64,000 bases of DNA, taken from Rhodococcoides fascians NBRC 12155 = LMG 3623. GTDB taxonomy: Bacteria > Actinomycetota > Actinomycetes > Mycobacteriales > Mycobacteriaceae. A program made the translations under genes and the position numbers. The notes beneath the pieces were generated by a model. It made no database searches, was not told the origin of the DNA, and saw nothing but the letters and a program-made list of their open reading frames with translations. Position 1 is the stretch's first letter. Each line of letters opens with the position of its first letter. The DNA is taken from contig NZ_BCWW01000006.1 in assembly GCF_001894785.1 (NCBI RefSeq), positions 310,001 through 374,000 of the forward strand. Direction: 5' to 3'. This document shows positions 49,801-58,632 of this stretch, in pieces.

Positions 49801-50214
49801 GGCCTGCAACCTCAGTACCGCGAACGCATACGAGTGCACCGTGCGTACCAGCGGTTCGCGCGTGGCGCGCAGCGCGTGATCGCCGCTGAACAGACCGGCG
49901 GTGATCTGCTCGCGGAGCGTGATGGACGCGCGCTTCGACTGAGTGAGCACCAGGACCGATTCCGGATCGCCGGACACGATTCGGGAGACTGCGTAGTCCG
50001 CCACGAGCGCTGTCTTTCCCGAGCCGGGCCCGCCGAGCACCTGCCAGGGGTTCCATCGAGGAGCGCCCTGAGCCGCCTCCGCCGCCGAATCGGGAGTCCA
50101 CGCCAGCAACCGGGCAGCGGAATCGGTCCACCGGCGGGGCGGCTGCGCCACCCTGGGTGCACGGACGAGGGTGACCGTCGCGCCGTGTCTGCCGTCCGTG
50201 CTCATGCGGGACAT
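46888..50214 (-). CDS. adnA: AdnA, helicase-nuclease subunit of AdnAB
   Basis: 1108 residues. ATP site GGPGSGKTAL, VVDDAQHLDPQAAQL, GDPDQSVFTFRGAD, then a RecB/AddB-type nuclease at the end (LRGRIDRL, VVIDVKTAK). Cysteines in CPLRWML and the C-terminal CRHCPVKSSCP bracket the nuclease as in 4Fe-4S AddB-type domains. Rv3202c homologue. ATG at 50214; MSTDG at 50205 is also possible. Confidence 0.93.
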   Translation of the reverse strand: MSRMSTDGRHGATVTLVRAPRVAQPPRRWTDSAARLLAWTPDSAAEAAQGAPRWNPWQVLGGPGSGKTALVADYAVSRIVSGDPESVLVLTQSKRASITLREQITAGLFSGDHALRATREPLVRTVHSYAFAVLRLQASLYGNPPPRLLTGAEQDAVVREMLRGDIEDGATDWPDRLRPALGTAGFVTAVRDMMLRSAERGIGPEDLVKLGRTHGRPEWIAVGKFAARYEQAMLLRGAVGVEAAGATAPGLDAAELIGSALMAFATDPDLLRSERARIRHLVVDDAQHLDPQAAQLIRLIGTDTESTVIAGDPDQSVFTFRGADPTFVADLLDADSPRRVVLTRNFRSVPAVAELTDIVAGRLPGLGRHRSPEPVATARFGEPEARVHVVSSPAKEAAIISDAMRRAHLIDGMPWSEMAIVVRSVPRTVAPLRRALHAAGVPMITPASELPLHRQHGAVGLLLVLRAISDPSFDGEDALALLSGPIGGADPVGLRRLRRGVRRLELASGGERDSAELLRVVLTGETREKFGWITGLSDVEAAPLRRALSVVRKARAVAREGRGVEDVLWAAWQASGLERRWAAASAWGGSAGAQADRDLDAVVALFDAAAAYVDRLPRAQLGGFLDYIAQQQIPTSSSNRSTAPADAVTLLSAHSAAGREWELVAVAGVQEGLWPGLRARGSLLGTDTLVDLVSGKVDAAAALDGRLSKAAPLLAEERKLFLVACSRARSTLLVTAVDSSTGDTDLVRSRFVDELRGVDGDADPVPLPEGSEPPTPHRVLALPMLVAELRGVVCDPVVAEHDPDKRARAARHLATLAEAGVRGAHPDEWFGIAGLSTSEPLWHLGDGPVPLSPSTVEQLTTCPLRWMLERHGGNDGTNTHAVTGTLVHTLVQAVAGRIPPDQLRRALETAWDAVDLGSQWFSRHELDRTGAMLDTFENWLQGTRGELTEAGVEVQVDGILAARSEDEPAVALRGRIDRLEHDPDGRPVVIDVKTAKTVMSKEDARNHHQLATYQVAAAAGAIEGEPAGEPGGARLVFVAKPHNKDGATQRIQEVPTPEKLEEWRDTVHRAASATQGPVFEARVNDGCRHCPVKSSCPAHETGRQVTEQ

Positions 50215-50325
50215 GCAATCACGACCCACCGACACGAACGGCCGTGCCCCGATCCGGCGGCCCGGGGGCGGCAGCCGACCCGTCCCTTTCGAAACCGGGG
50301 CCTTCGATGCGGCATAGTGGTTCAC

Positions 50326-51102
50326 GTGCCCGAATTGAATCTGCATACGTTCGGACCCGCAGACGGTCCCGAAATCCTCGCCGTTCACGGTGTAACCGGC
50401 CACGGTGCCCGTTGGTGGGACCTCGCCGAGAATCACCTGCCCGAGGCCCGCATTCTGGCTCCCGATCTGATCGGCCACGGCCGTTCTCCGTCCGTTCCAC
50501 CGTGGGACATCGACGCTCAGGTCACCGCACTGAAGGCCGTGCTCGACGCCCATGCGCGCGGTCCGGTCGTGGTGCTCGGACATTCGTACGGCGGCGCGTT
50601 GGCCGTGCATCTCGCACAGCGGTTCCCGGAGGTGGTGCGCGCGCTGGTGCTGCTCGATCCTGCGATTGCCTTGCCGCCGGAGGAGCTGCTCGAGGTCGCC
50701 GAGGCCACTGCGAAGTCCCCCGATTACACCGACGCCGACGAGGCGCGTTCGGAGAAGATCCACGGGGCTTGGGCGGACGTGCCCACCGAGTTGCTCGACC
50801 GCGAGGTCGCCGATCACCTGGTCCCTGCCGACGGCGGGAAGGTCGCGTGGCGAATGTCGATTCCGGCCATCGTTGCGACGTGGGGCGAGCTCGCTCGTCC
50901 GATCGTGGTGCCCGCCGAGAGCGTCCCGACCATCGTGGTGCGGGCCATGCGCGTCGAACCTCCTTACGTGACCGAAGAATTCGTGTCCGCGCTCCGAGAC
51001 AAGCTCGGCGAGAACCTGCGCACCGTCGAACTCGACTGCGATCACATGGTCGGCCAGGCCAAGCCGGCCGACGTGGCCGAGCTGGTGCGATCCCTGCTGT
51101 AG
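50326..51102 (+). CDS. lipV: Alpha/beta-hydrolase lipase/esterase (LipV-like)
   Basis: 258 residues, Rv3203 homologue. HG oxyanion loop in AVHGVTGHG, nucleophile GHSYGG, acid in the VRAM region and His in DCDHMVG. Hydrolyses short-chain esters; true substrate unknown. GTG start; GTG at 50317 is an alternative. Its stop touches the next ATG (TAGATG). Confidence 0.87.
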   Translation: MPELNLHTFGPADGPEILAVHGVTGHGARWWDLAENHLPEARILAPDLIGHGRSPSVPPWDIDAQVTALKAVLDAHARGPVVVLGHSYGGALAVHLAQRFPEVVRALVLLDPAIALPPEELLEVAEATAKSPDYTDADEARSEKIHGAWADVPTELLDREVADHLVPADGGKVAWRMSIPAIVATWGELARPIVVPAESVPTIVVRAMRVEPPYVTEEFVSALRDKLGENLRTVELDCDHMVGQAKPADVAELVRSLL

Positions 51103-51444
51103 ATGGCTCCGATCACCGAGGCGCAGGTGGAGCGGGTACGCGCGTTGGTCGCGTCGATTCCCGTCGGTTCCGTTGCCACCTACGGGGACATCGCGGCGGC
51201 GGCCGACCTGTCCAGCCCCCGCATCGTCGGGTGGATCATGCGGACCGACTCCGCCGATCTGCCGTGGCACCGTGTCCTGGGTGCAAGCGGAAAGCCTGCG
51301 GCGCATCTGGCGACGAGACAACTCGAGACGCTGCGCGGAGAAGGTGTCGAGATCCGCGACGGGCGAGTGTCGCTGAAGTCCGTTCGCTTCGACTTCGGGG
51401 CGCTCCCCCAGCCTCCGACGTCGACCACTAATCTCGAAGGATGA
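51103..51444 (+). CDS. Alkyltransferase-like protein (ATL)
   Basis: 113 residues resembling the C-terminal domain of O6-alkylguanine-DNA alkyltransferase (VASIPVGSVATYGDIA, RIVGWIMR), but the acceptor PCHRV is PWHRV. ATLs bind alkylated guanine without transferring the alkyl group and hand the lesion to nucleotide excision repair. Rv3204 homologue; near adnAB and uvrD2. The stop overlaps the thioesterase start (ATGA). Confidence 0.92.
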   Translation: MAPITEAQVERVRALVASIPVGSVATYGDIAAAADLSSPRIVGWIMRTDSADLPWHRVLGASGKPAAHLATRQLETLRGEGVEIRDGRVSLKSVRFDFGALPQPPTSTTNLEG

Positions 51445-51887
51445 ACATCGGAGATCGGCTCGGGCAGTTCGATCCACGCCCTGCGGCGAAGTTCGCCCTG
51501 TCCAAGGCGAGCACTTTCGTCGCCGCGGCCGGCCTGGTGATCGACGAGGTCTCGGGCACGCGGGTAGCGGGGCACATCGAGTTGACCGAGGAACATTTCA
51601 CGCCCTGGGGCGTCGTGCACGGTGGGGTCTATTCCAGCGCCGTGGAAAGCGCCGCGAGCATCGGTGCGAGTGAGGCGGTCAAGGATCGCGGCGAGTTCGC
51701 GGTCGGAGTGCACAACGGAACCGATTTCCTGCGCGCCAGCAAAGGCGGACGGGTGGATGTTCTCGCGGAACCGTTGCAGCAGGGCCGCGTTCAGCAACTC
51801 TGGCTGGTCACGATCATCGCGACCGACAGCGGTAAGACCATCGCGCGCGGCCAGGTTCGACTGCAGAACGTGCCGCTGCCGACGTGA
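51441..51887 (+). CDS. PaaI-type hot-dog thioesterase
   Basis: 148 residues with the hot-dog fold signature FTPWGVVHGGVYSSAVESAAS and GTDFLRASKGG. Probably hydrolyses an acyl- or aryl-CoA. ATG overlaps the preceding stop; third gene of the lipV unit. Confidence 0.88.
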   Translation: MNIGDRLGQFDPRPAAKFALSKASTFVAAAGLVIDEVSGTRVAGHIELTEEHFTPWGVVHGGVYSSAVESAASIGASEAVKDRGEFAVGVHNGTDFLRASKGGRVDVLAEPLQQGRVQQLWLVTIIATDSGKTIARGQVRLQNVPLPT

Positions 51888-51900
51888 TGGGATCGCACCG

Positions 51901-53682
51901 GTGAGCGGCTCGTCGACCGAGCCGATCTGCGACGCCATCGTGCTCGCGGGTGGTCGCGGATCGCGAATGGCAGGCCTTGCCGGCTCGCCATCTGCAGAAG
52001 TCGACAAGCCCGCGCTCACCGTCGGCGGACGACGACTGGTCGACATTGCAGTGTCGGCCGTCTCGGACTGTCGCCGAACGGTACTGGTGGGCCCCACACG
52101 CGACGCAGTACCGGGTTCGGTTGTGCAGACCCGAGAGTCCCCCGCCGGCGGCGGCCCGGTGGCAGCTCTGGCCGCCGGACTCGAAACACTGGACGGCACA
52201 GCCGATCTGGTGGCAGTCGTAGCGTCGGACATACCGCTGCTGAATGCTTCTGCGGTGCATTCACTGATCGATCAGTTCTACCGAGTCGAGACCGACGCAG
52301 TGTTCGCGGCCGACGCCACCGGTCGCACCCAGTTCCTGCTCGGAGTCTGGCGCTACAGCGCGCTGCGCTCGGCGGTGGCGGCGCTCGATACCGTCGAGGG
52401 CGCCCCGATGCGCGCACTCGTACCGAACGAGCACCGCGTCGTCACGGTTGCCGATATCGAGGACTGCGACACCCCTGCCGATCTGGTAGCCGCGCGCGCC
52501 GCAGCCGCGTCGAGATCGGACGACGTACTCGACATCGACGCCGCGCACGAACGAATTCGACAGCGAGTAGCCGCCCTCCCGGTTCATCGAATTCCGTTGC
52601 AGGACACGGCTGGGACCGTGCTCGCGCAACCGTTGGTGGCAGCAACAGCACTGCCTGCGGTCGACATCTCCGCGATGGACGGATTTGCCGTGAGCGGACC
52701 CCCTCCGTGGACGCTGAGGCCCGATATCGCCTACGCCGGAACGTCCGGCATCGCCCGACTCGCCGACGGCAGCGCAGTACGCATCGCGACCGGCGCAGCG
52801 CTTCCTCCCGGTGCCACTGCGGTCGTTCGCGACGAACACGCGGTCACGACACCGGCCGGCGTCGTGGAACGCGCACCGACGGCGACGTCGACCGACGACA
52901 CGCGTCGCCGCGGCGAGGACTGGCTTCCCGGAACGGAGTTGGTTGCCTCGGGTACCGCAATCGGCACTGCTGTTCGGTCACTCGCCGCGAGCGCGGAGGT
53001 GACCGAACTCGATGTGCGGGGACCGGTTCGCGCACAAATTGTCATTAGCGGGAACGAGATTCGGGTATCGGGTCCGCTGGCACCCGGGGAGACCAGGGAT
53101 GTACTCGGATCGGCGCTGCCGGAGTATCTGGCGCACTGTGGAATCGCTGTCGTGGACGCACTGCTGCTCGACGACACGGCGACCGCGTTCGCCGACCTTT
53201 TGGGAAGTACCGAGAACATCGACCTCGTGGTCGTGGTCGGAGCCACCGGAGGAGGTGCCGCCGATCAGCTACGCTCCACGCTCGCCGCCCTCGGTGCCGA
53301 AACCGTCGTCGGGCGAGTGCGCGTGCGTCCCGGCGGATCTCAGATCACCGCGACCCTGCCCGACGGTACGGTTGTCCTCGGCCTCCCCGGCAATCCGCTC
53401 GCGGCAGTGAGCACGGCGCTGCTGACCGCACCGGCGATCGTCGACGCGCTCACCGCTCGCATTCCGCGTTCACCGCGAACGGGGTTGTTGTCCAATGCAT
53501 CCGAGGTTCGAGCCCCGATCCCTCGAATCGTTCCCGTGGTGGCCGACGGTACCCGCTGGCGAGCCGACGTCAAGGTCCGGACAGCTCATCTGGCGCACCT
53601 TGTCGGCCGTGATGCTCTCGCCGTGATACCCGCCGACGTCAGCGACGACGAGCCGGTGACAATTCTTCCGTTGCCGTACTGA
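51901..53682 (+). CDS. MobA-like/MoeA fusion for molybdenum cofactor
   Basis: 593 residues in one frame. Residues 1-200: nucleotidyltransferase of the MobA type (AIVLAGGRGSRM, VDKPAL, ASDIPLL). From about 215: MoeA (HRIPLQDTAGTVLAQPL, DISAMDGFAV, ATGAALPPGATAVVR, GLPGNPLAAV). MoeA inserts molybdate into molybdopterin; MobA attaches GMP. The usual GGxSxG-D of MoeA reads GATGGGAADQL, so it is divergent. GTG start. Overlaps the chelatase gene tail to tail by 44 bases. Confidence 0.87.
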   Translation: MSGSSTEPICDAIVLAGGRGSRMAGLAGSPSAEVDKPALTVGGRRLVDIAVSAVSDCRRTVLVGPTRDAVPGSVVQTRESPAGGGPVAALAAGLETLDGTADLVAVVASDIPLLNASAVHSLIDQFYRVETDAVFAADATGRTQFLLGVWRYSALRSAVAALDTVEGAPMRALVPNEHRVVTVADIEDCDTPADLVAARAAAASRSDDVLDIDAAHERIRQRVAALPVHRIPLQDTAGTVLAQPLVAATALPAVDISAMDGFAVSGPPPWTLRPDIAYAGTSGIARLADGSAVRIATGAALPPGATAVVRDEHAVTTPAGVVERAPTATSTDDTRRRGEDWLPGTELVASGTAIGTAVRSLAASAEVTELDVRGPVRAQIVISGNEIRVSGPLAPGETRDVLGSALPEYLAHCGIAVVDALLLDDTATAFADLLGSTENIDLVVVVGATGGGAADQLRSTLAALGAETVVGRVRVRPGGSQITATLPDGTVVLGLPGNPLAAVSTALLTAPAIVDALTARIPRSPRTGLLSNASEVRAPIPRIVPVVADGTRWRADVKVRTAHLAHLVGRDALAVIPADVSDDEPVTILPLPY

Positions 53683-54370
53683 ATTCCGAACCGGCCAGCA
53701 GCCGAACACCCTCTTGGTACCGCTCGACGACGAGATCGACGATGGCCGGATGCACCCCGAGCGGCGCACCGACGCCGTCGGCTCCCACGTCGGCCAACCG
53801 ATTGTGGAAGAGCCCACGAGCCAGCAGATAGCTCGCCACGAACACTCGATCGTGCCCGGCTTCCCGCAGCCCGGACACCGCCTGCGCGACGGTCGGCGTA
53901 CTGGTGGCCACGTATCCGATCTTCACCGGTGTCCGAGCCGCGTCCGCGAGCATGGCTGCCGCGATCCGATGTTCCTGCAACGCACGAGGATCGGACGATC
54001 CTGCGGCCGCGAGCACGATGCTCTGGCCGGCTCGCCAGCCGGCGTCCCGGAGCCGATCGACCATCACTCGTGCGAGCACCGGGTCCGGCCCGAGGGCACG
54101 GGTGACGGCGACCGACGAGTGCGCACAGTCCGTGATCTCGCGCGGCACGTCGGTGTGGACGTGATAACCCGATGCCAGAAATGCCGGAACGACGACCGCC
54201 GATTCCGGAGTGTCGCGCAGTACCTCGGACGGGGACGGTCCCAGCACGTCGACGAAGGCGACACGCGTAGTACCGATCTGCTTCGAGACGGCGTCGGCGA
54301 GCGCGGCGACCATCTCCACACCGCGCGGGTTTCGAGTGCCGTGTGCGACCAACACCAAGGTGGGTTCCAT
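53639..54370 (-). CDS. Sirohydrochlorin ferrochelatase-like (CbiX family)
   Basis: 243 residues. Two half-domains with metal/porphyrin histidines in LVAHGTRNPRG and ASGYHVHTD, and the second-half AAAGSSDP. Inserts Fe into sirohydrochlorin for siroheme, the cofactor of NirB encoded just upstream. ATG overlaps the preceding stop as TGATG. Confidence 0.88.
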   Translation of the reverse strand: MEPTLVLVAHGTRNPRGVEMVAALADAVSKQIGTTRVAFVDVLGPSPSEVLRDTPESAVVVPAFLASGYHVHTDVPREITDCAHSSVAVTRALGPDPVLARVMVDRLRDAGWRAGQSIVLAAAGSSDPRALQEHRIAAAMLADAARTPVKIGYVATSTPTVAQAVSGLREAGHDRVFVASYLLARGLFHNRLADVGADGVGAPLGVHPAIVDLVVERYQEGVRLLAGSEFSTATEELSPARRR

Positions 54371-55575
54371 CAGTACTTACTCCCCTCGCTCACGGCAACA
54401 GCCCCCGTGGGTTCGTGTGCATCGCAGTCGGATTCGGTCTCGATATAGTCCAACGCGATACGGTAGCCGCGTTTGACCACGGTCTGGATCGCCTTGGGTG
54501 CCCCCAGTGAGGAACGGAGTCGGGTCATGGCGGTCTCCACCGCGTGGGTATCGCCACCCCCTCCGGGCAACGAGGCCAACAGGTCTTCACGGGAGACCAC
54601 GCGCCCCGGATTACGACTCAGCGTCTTCATCAGCGCCATCCCGGCCGGGGACACGGGCCGCACCTCCCCGTCGACCACCACACACCGTCCCCGAACACTG
54701 ACCACATGCCCGCCTGCGTGCAGGCGACCGGTTCTCCTGGGCAGCTCCTCGGCGATGTGACGGGCGAGCGCGCCGAGGCGCGCACGCGCAGGCGCAGTGG
54801 TGGCAACCGACAGCTGTTCGAGCGGGGCTGCGGTGACCGGCCCCACGCACACCGGGAGCACCCGCGTACGCATCGACTGCAGCAGAGGCTCGAGTACGCC
54901 GTTCTCGTCGGCACGCATCAGCATCGACGCGACCGCCGGTGCCGAGGTGAAGCTGATGGCGTCGAGTTCACCGACGACGACCGACTCGATCATGCGATCC
55001 ATCGGACTCTGATCGTCGGGCGCCGTCCAACGGTAGACGGGCACCGGTACCACTTCGGCTCCGGCGCAACGCAGTACCTCGCAGAAGTCCGGAACCGGCT
55101 CCCACTCGGTGGTCGCGCCGTGCAGTTGTACCGCTATGCGTTTGCCCTCGACGCCCTCGGCGAGCAGATGTTCGAGCACTTCGGCGGACGACTCGGAGGC
55201 AGGCGACCATTCTTCACGTAGATCCGCCGCTCGAATGGCACCGGTGGCCTTGGGACCACGCGCCAACAGTCGCGACGCACCCAGAGCACGACCGAGTTCT
55301 TCGGCTCGCCCCCAACCGTCGGCGGCCTCGATCCAGCCACGAAAACCGATTCCCGTGGTGGCGACGGTGATCTCGGGTGGTGCAGCGATGATCGCCGCGG
55401 TGACGCGTTCCAACTCTGCGTCGTCGGCGAGCGGGATGATCCTGATCGCAGGCGCGTGCATCACACTGGCCCCACGCCGCTCGAGCAAAGTCGCGAACTC
55501 CTCGGCGCGACGCGACGCCGTCACCCCGACGGTGAACCCGGCCAGGGGCATGTCCGCCCCGGCATTTTCGGTCAC
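54370..55575 (-). CDS. Uroporphyrinogen-III synthase fused to a winged-helix DNA-binding domain
   Basis: 401 residues. 1-270: HemD fold (LAGFTVGVTASRR, APAIRIIPL, SFTSAPAVASML, VGPVTAAPL). 290-390: OmpR/PhoB-type trans_reg_C (LSRNPGRVVSREDLLASLPGG, VETAMTRLRSSLG, KRGYRIAL). Rv0260c homologue. It may both make the siroheme precursor and control nitrite assimilation. GTG overlaps the nirD stop (GTGA). Confidence 0.9.
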   Translation of the reverse strand: MTENAGADMPLAGFTVGVTASRRAEEFATLLERRGASVMHAPAIRIIPLADDAELERVTAAIIAAPPEITVATTGIGFRGWIEAADGWGRAEELGRALGASRLLARGPKATGAIRAADLREEWSPASESSAEVLEHLLAEGVEGKRIAVQLHGATTEWEPVPDFCEVLRCAGAEVVPVPVYRWTAPDDQSPMDRMIESVVVGELDAISFTSAPAVASMLMRADENGVLEPLLQSMRTRVLPVCVGPVTAAPLEQLSVATTAPARARLGALARHIAEELPRRTGRLHAGGHVVSVRGRCVVVDGEVRPVSPAGMALMKTLSRNPGRVVSREDLLASLPGGGGDTHAVETAMTRLRSSLGAPKAIQTVVKRGYRIALDYIETESDCDAHEPTGAVAVSEGSKY

Positions 55576-55949
55576 GTAGATCCGCCGCGGACGAGCACGA
55601 CACCCTCGACCGTGGCGACCTCGAACGAGCCGAGCAAGACCTCCGCATCGTCGAGGCAACGTCCGTCGACGAGAGAGAAGACCTGCTTGAGCAGCGGAGA
55701 CGCGACCGTGGGCTCGCCGCCGCGGTCGCCGACCAGACCACGCGACATCACTGCGGCCCGGCCGTAGGGATCTATGTTGCCCACGGCGAACAGTCGTCCG
55801 TCGTCGAGCAAGAACAGTGCCGCCTGGGTGCCGCCGCGCAGCAGCACCGCCACCCCGCGGCCCGGGATTAGAGCGTCGAGGGTGCAGGCCGGGGTCCAGT
55901 CTCGCGAAAGATCGTTCGGTACCGAAGTATGTGAATCGATGACAGTCAT
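55572..55949 (-). CDS. nirD: NirD, small subunit of assimilatory nitrite reductase
   Basis: 125 residues, Rieske-like fold without Fe-S ligands, typical of NirD: FAVGNIDPYGRAAVMSRGLVGDRGGEP, VASPLLKQVFSL, CLDDAEV. ATG with AGGAGG upstream. 128 bases after nirB. Confidence 0.92.
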   Translation of the reverse strand: MTVIDSHTSVPNDLSRDWTPACTLDALIPGRGVAVLLRGGTQAALFLLDDGRLFAVGNIDPYGRAAVMSRGLVGDRGGEPTVASPLLKQVFSLVDGRCLDDAEVLLGSFEVATVEGVVLVRGGST

Positions 55950-56077
55950 GACGTACCTCCTGGTCAGCTATTTGACGCTGCCCGTGTTTCTTGGCCGTTA
56001 AGCGGCGATTACCCACCTGTGCACATGCGCTCAGGTTCGTGACCTGTCAGTTGTCAGGAACCCGTCACTCGATCACG

Positions 56078-58573
56078 TCACGCTCCGATGCGCGGCATCC
56101 CCATCAGCACGGGCACCTTGCGTGCGCCGGACTCGTCGAACGCGATGGTCGGATCGGCCTCGGCCGGAGCGTTGACGAAGGACACGAACCGGCCGAGCTT
56201 CTCCTCGTCCTCGAGCACCCCTGCCCATTCGTCCTTGTAGCCGGCGACGTGGCGTGCCATGTCTGCCTCGAGTTCTGCGCCGATGCCCAGGCTGTCCTCG
56301 CAGACGACGGCTTTGAGGTGGTCCAATCCCCCATCGAGCGATTCCAGCCACGGTGCGGTGCGTTGCAGGCGGTCCGCGGTGCGGACGTAGAACATCAGAT
56401 AGCGGTCGATGTAGCTGACGAGTGTGGCGTCGTCGAGGTTGGACGCGAGCAACTGGGCGTGCTTGGGCGACTGGCCACCGTTGCCGCCCACGTAGAGATT
56501 CCAGCCACCTTCTGTGGCAATGATGCCGACGTCCTTGCTGCGGGCTTCGGCGCACTCACGTGCGCAGCCCGACACTCCGAACTTGATCTTGTGCGGCGAG
56601 CGCAGTCCGCGGTACCGGTTCTCGAGGTCGACGGCCATTCCCACCGAGTCCTGAACACCGTAGCGGCACCAGCTGGACCCGACGCAGCTCTTGACCGTAC
56701 GCAGCGACTTTCCGTACGCCTGACCCGATTCCATGCCTGCGTCGACGAGCCGCTTCCAGATTTCGGGAAGCTGTTCGACGCGGGCACCGAACATGTCGAT
56801 GCGTTGCCCGCCGGTCACCTTGGTGTACAGCCCGAAGTCCCGGGCGACCTCACCGATGACGATCAACTGCTCGGGCGTGCACTCGCCTCCCGGCATCCGA
56901 GGCACCACCGAATAGGTGCCGTTCTTCTGGATGTTGGCCAGGAAGTGGTCGTTGGTGTCCTGCAACGACGCCAGTTCACCGTCGAGAATGTGATCCGACG
57001 AGGTGGACGCGAGAATCGAGGCCACGACGGGCTTGCAGATGTCGCAGCCGGCACCCGATCCGTACTTGGCAATCAACGACGAGAAAGTTCGGGTGTTCGT
57101 CGCCCGCACGATCTCGAACAGCTCGGCCCTCGACTGAGAGAAGTGCTCGCACAACGACTTCGACAGCACCACTCCCGATGCCGCCAGCAGTGATTTGATC
57201 GACGGCAAGCATCCTCCACAGGTGGTGCCTGCCGTGGTGCAGCTCTTCACCGCGGCCAGATCGCACGCACCGTCGGAGATGGCCGAGCAGATCGCACCCT
57301 TCGTCACACCGTTGCACGAGCAGATCTCGGCGTCGTCGGGAAGCGCTCCGATGCCGACCTGCTCGGCCGCCGGAGAGATCAACGAACCCGGATCGCCCGG
57401 CAATTCGCGTCCGACGAGCGGCCGGAGCAGCGAGTACGCCGATGCGTCGCCGACGAGGATGCCGCCGAGCAACGTCTTGGCGTCGTCGGTGACGACGAGC
57501 TTGGCGTAGGTGCCCTTCGGCGCGTCGCTGAAGACCACCTCGAGCGCACCCGGAGTTGCGGCCATCGCGTCACCGAAGCTCGCCACATCGACGCCCATGA
57601 GCTTGAGCTTGGTCGACATGTCCGCTCCGGGGAACTCCGCTGCGCCGCCGAGCAATCGGTCGGCCACCACCTCGGCCGTCGAGTATCCGGGCGCGACGAG
57701 TCCGTAGCATCGGCCTTCGACCGCAGCACATTCGCCGATGGCGTAGACGTCGGGATCGGATGTGGTGCAGCCGATGTCGACCAGAATACCGCCGCGCTCG
57801 CCGACGTCGAGGCCGCTCTCGCGAGCCAGCCGGTCCTGCGGTCGTACCCCCGCGGAGAACACCAGCAGCGCCGCGTCGATCGTATCGCCGTTGCTCAGCG
57901 CGACCGTCAATCCGGCGCTGTCGTTCTCGGTGATCGACGACGTGCCCACTCCCACATGCACGTTCAATCCGAGATCGGTGACGAGGCGGGCCAGTAGCGC
58001 ACCGCCGCCTTCGTCCACCTGAAGCGGCATCAATCGCGGCGCGAACTCGATGACGTGCGGCGTCATGCCCATCTTCTTCAACGCATTCGCCGCTTCGAGG
58101 CCGAGCAGGCCGCCACCGACGACCACGCCCACGGCTCCCGGTCCAGCGGCGTCGGCGCGTGCACGGATCCTGTCCAGATCGTCGAGGGTGCGGTAGACGA
58201 AGCAGGCGGGCAGGTCGTGTCCGGCGATCGGCGGGACGAACGGGTAGGAGCCGGTGGCGAGGACCAGCGCGTCGTAGTCCACGGTGTCGCCGGCCGAGGT
58301 GATGACGGTTCGGTGGTCACGGTCGACGCGTTCGGCCCGCACCCCGGTACGCATCTCGACCAGGGAGTCGCCCGGATAGTCGTTGCCCGCCAACGCAAGT
58401 TCCTTGTGGTCCCAGGCACCGACGTAGGACGACAGACCCACCCGGTCGTACGCCGGCAGAGCTTCCTCGCACAGGATCGTGATCTTCCACTCGGCACCCT
58501 CGTCGCGCGCCCGCAGCGCCTCGACGAACCTGTGCCCTACCATTCCGTGCCCTACCACTACCGCGTTCTTCAT
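56078..58573 (-). CDS. nirB: NirB, large subunit of NADH-dependent nitrite reductase
   Basis: 831 residues. FAD/NAD Rossmann motifs (VVGHGMVGHRF; VVVGGGLLGLEAA), a [2Fe-2S] BFD region (CSCNGVTKG, CGGC), and the 4Fe-4S/siroheme cluster ligands in SCVGSSWC and SGCAREC. Reduces nitrite to ammonium with six electrons from NADH. ATG preceded by GGAAGGA. Confidence 0.95.
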   Translation of the reverse strand: MKNAVVVGHGMVGHRFVEALRARDEGAEWKITILCEEALPAYDRVGLSSYVGAWDHKELALAGNDYPGDSLVEMRTGVRAERVDRDHRTVITSAGDTVDYDALVLATGSYPFVPPIAGHDLPACFVYRTLDDLDRIRARADAAGPGAVGVVVGGGLLGLEAANALKKMGMTPHVIEFAPRLMPLQVDEGGGALLARLVTDLGLNVHVGVGTSSITENDSAGLTVALSNGDTIDAALLVFSAGVRPQDRLARESGLDVGERGGILVDIGCTTSDPDVYAIGECAAVEGRCYGLVAPGYSTAEVVADRLLGGAAEFPGADMSTKLKLMGVDVASFGDAMAATPGALEVVFSDAPKGTYAKLVVTDDAKTLLGGILVGDASAYSLLRPLVGRELPGDPGSLISPAAEQVGIGALPDDAEICSCNGVTKGAICSAISDGACDLAAVKSCTTAGTTCGGCLPSIKSLLAASGVVLSKSLCEHFSQSRAELFEIVRATNTRTFSSLIAKYGSGAGCDICKPVVASILASTSSDHILDGELASLQDTNDHFLANIQKNGTYSVVPRMPGGECTPEQLIVIGEVARDFGLYTKVTGGQRIDMFGARVEQLPEIWKRLVDAGMESGQAYGKSLRTVKSCVGSSWCRYGVQDSVGMAVDLENRYRGLRSPHKIKFGVSGCARECAEARSKDVGIIATEGGWNLYVGGNGGQSPKHAQLLASNLDDATLVSYIDRYLMFYVRTADRLQRTAPWLESLDGGLDHLKAVVCEDSLGIGAELEADMARHVAGYKDEWAGVLEDEEKLGRFVSFVNAPAEADPTIAFDESGARKVPVLMGMPRIGA

Positions 58574-58632
58574 TGCGGGTCCTTCCGATTTCGTTGCCGT
58601 GCAGAATGTTTCGAGCGCGCCTGCACCGAGCG

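Noticed and set aside
48253..51102. 949-codon plus frame over adnA and lipV
   Set aside because: Antisense to adnA for most of its length; only the last 258 codons (lipV) are real.
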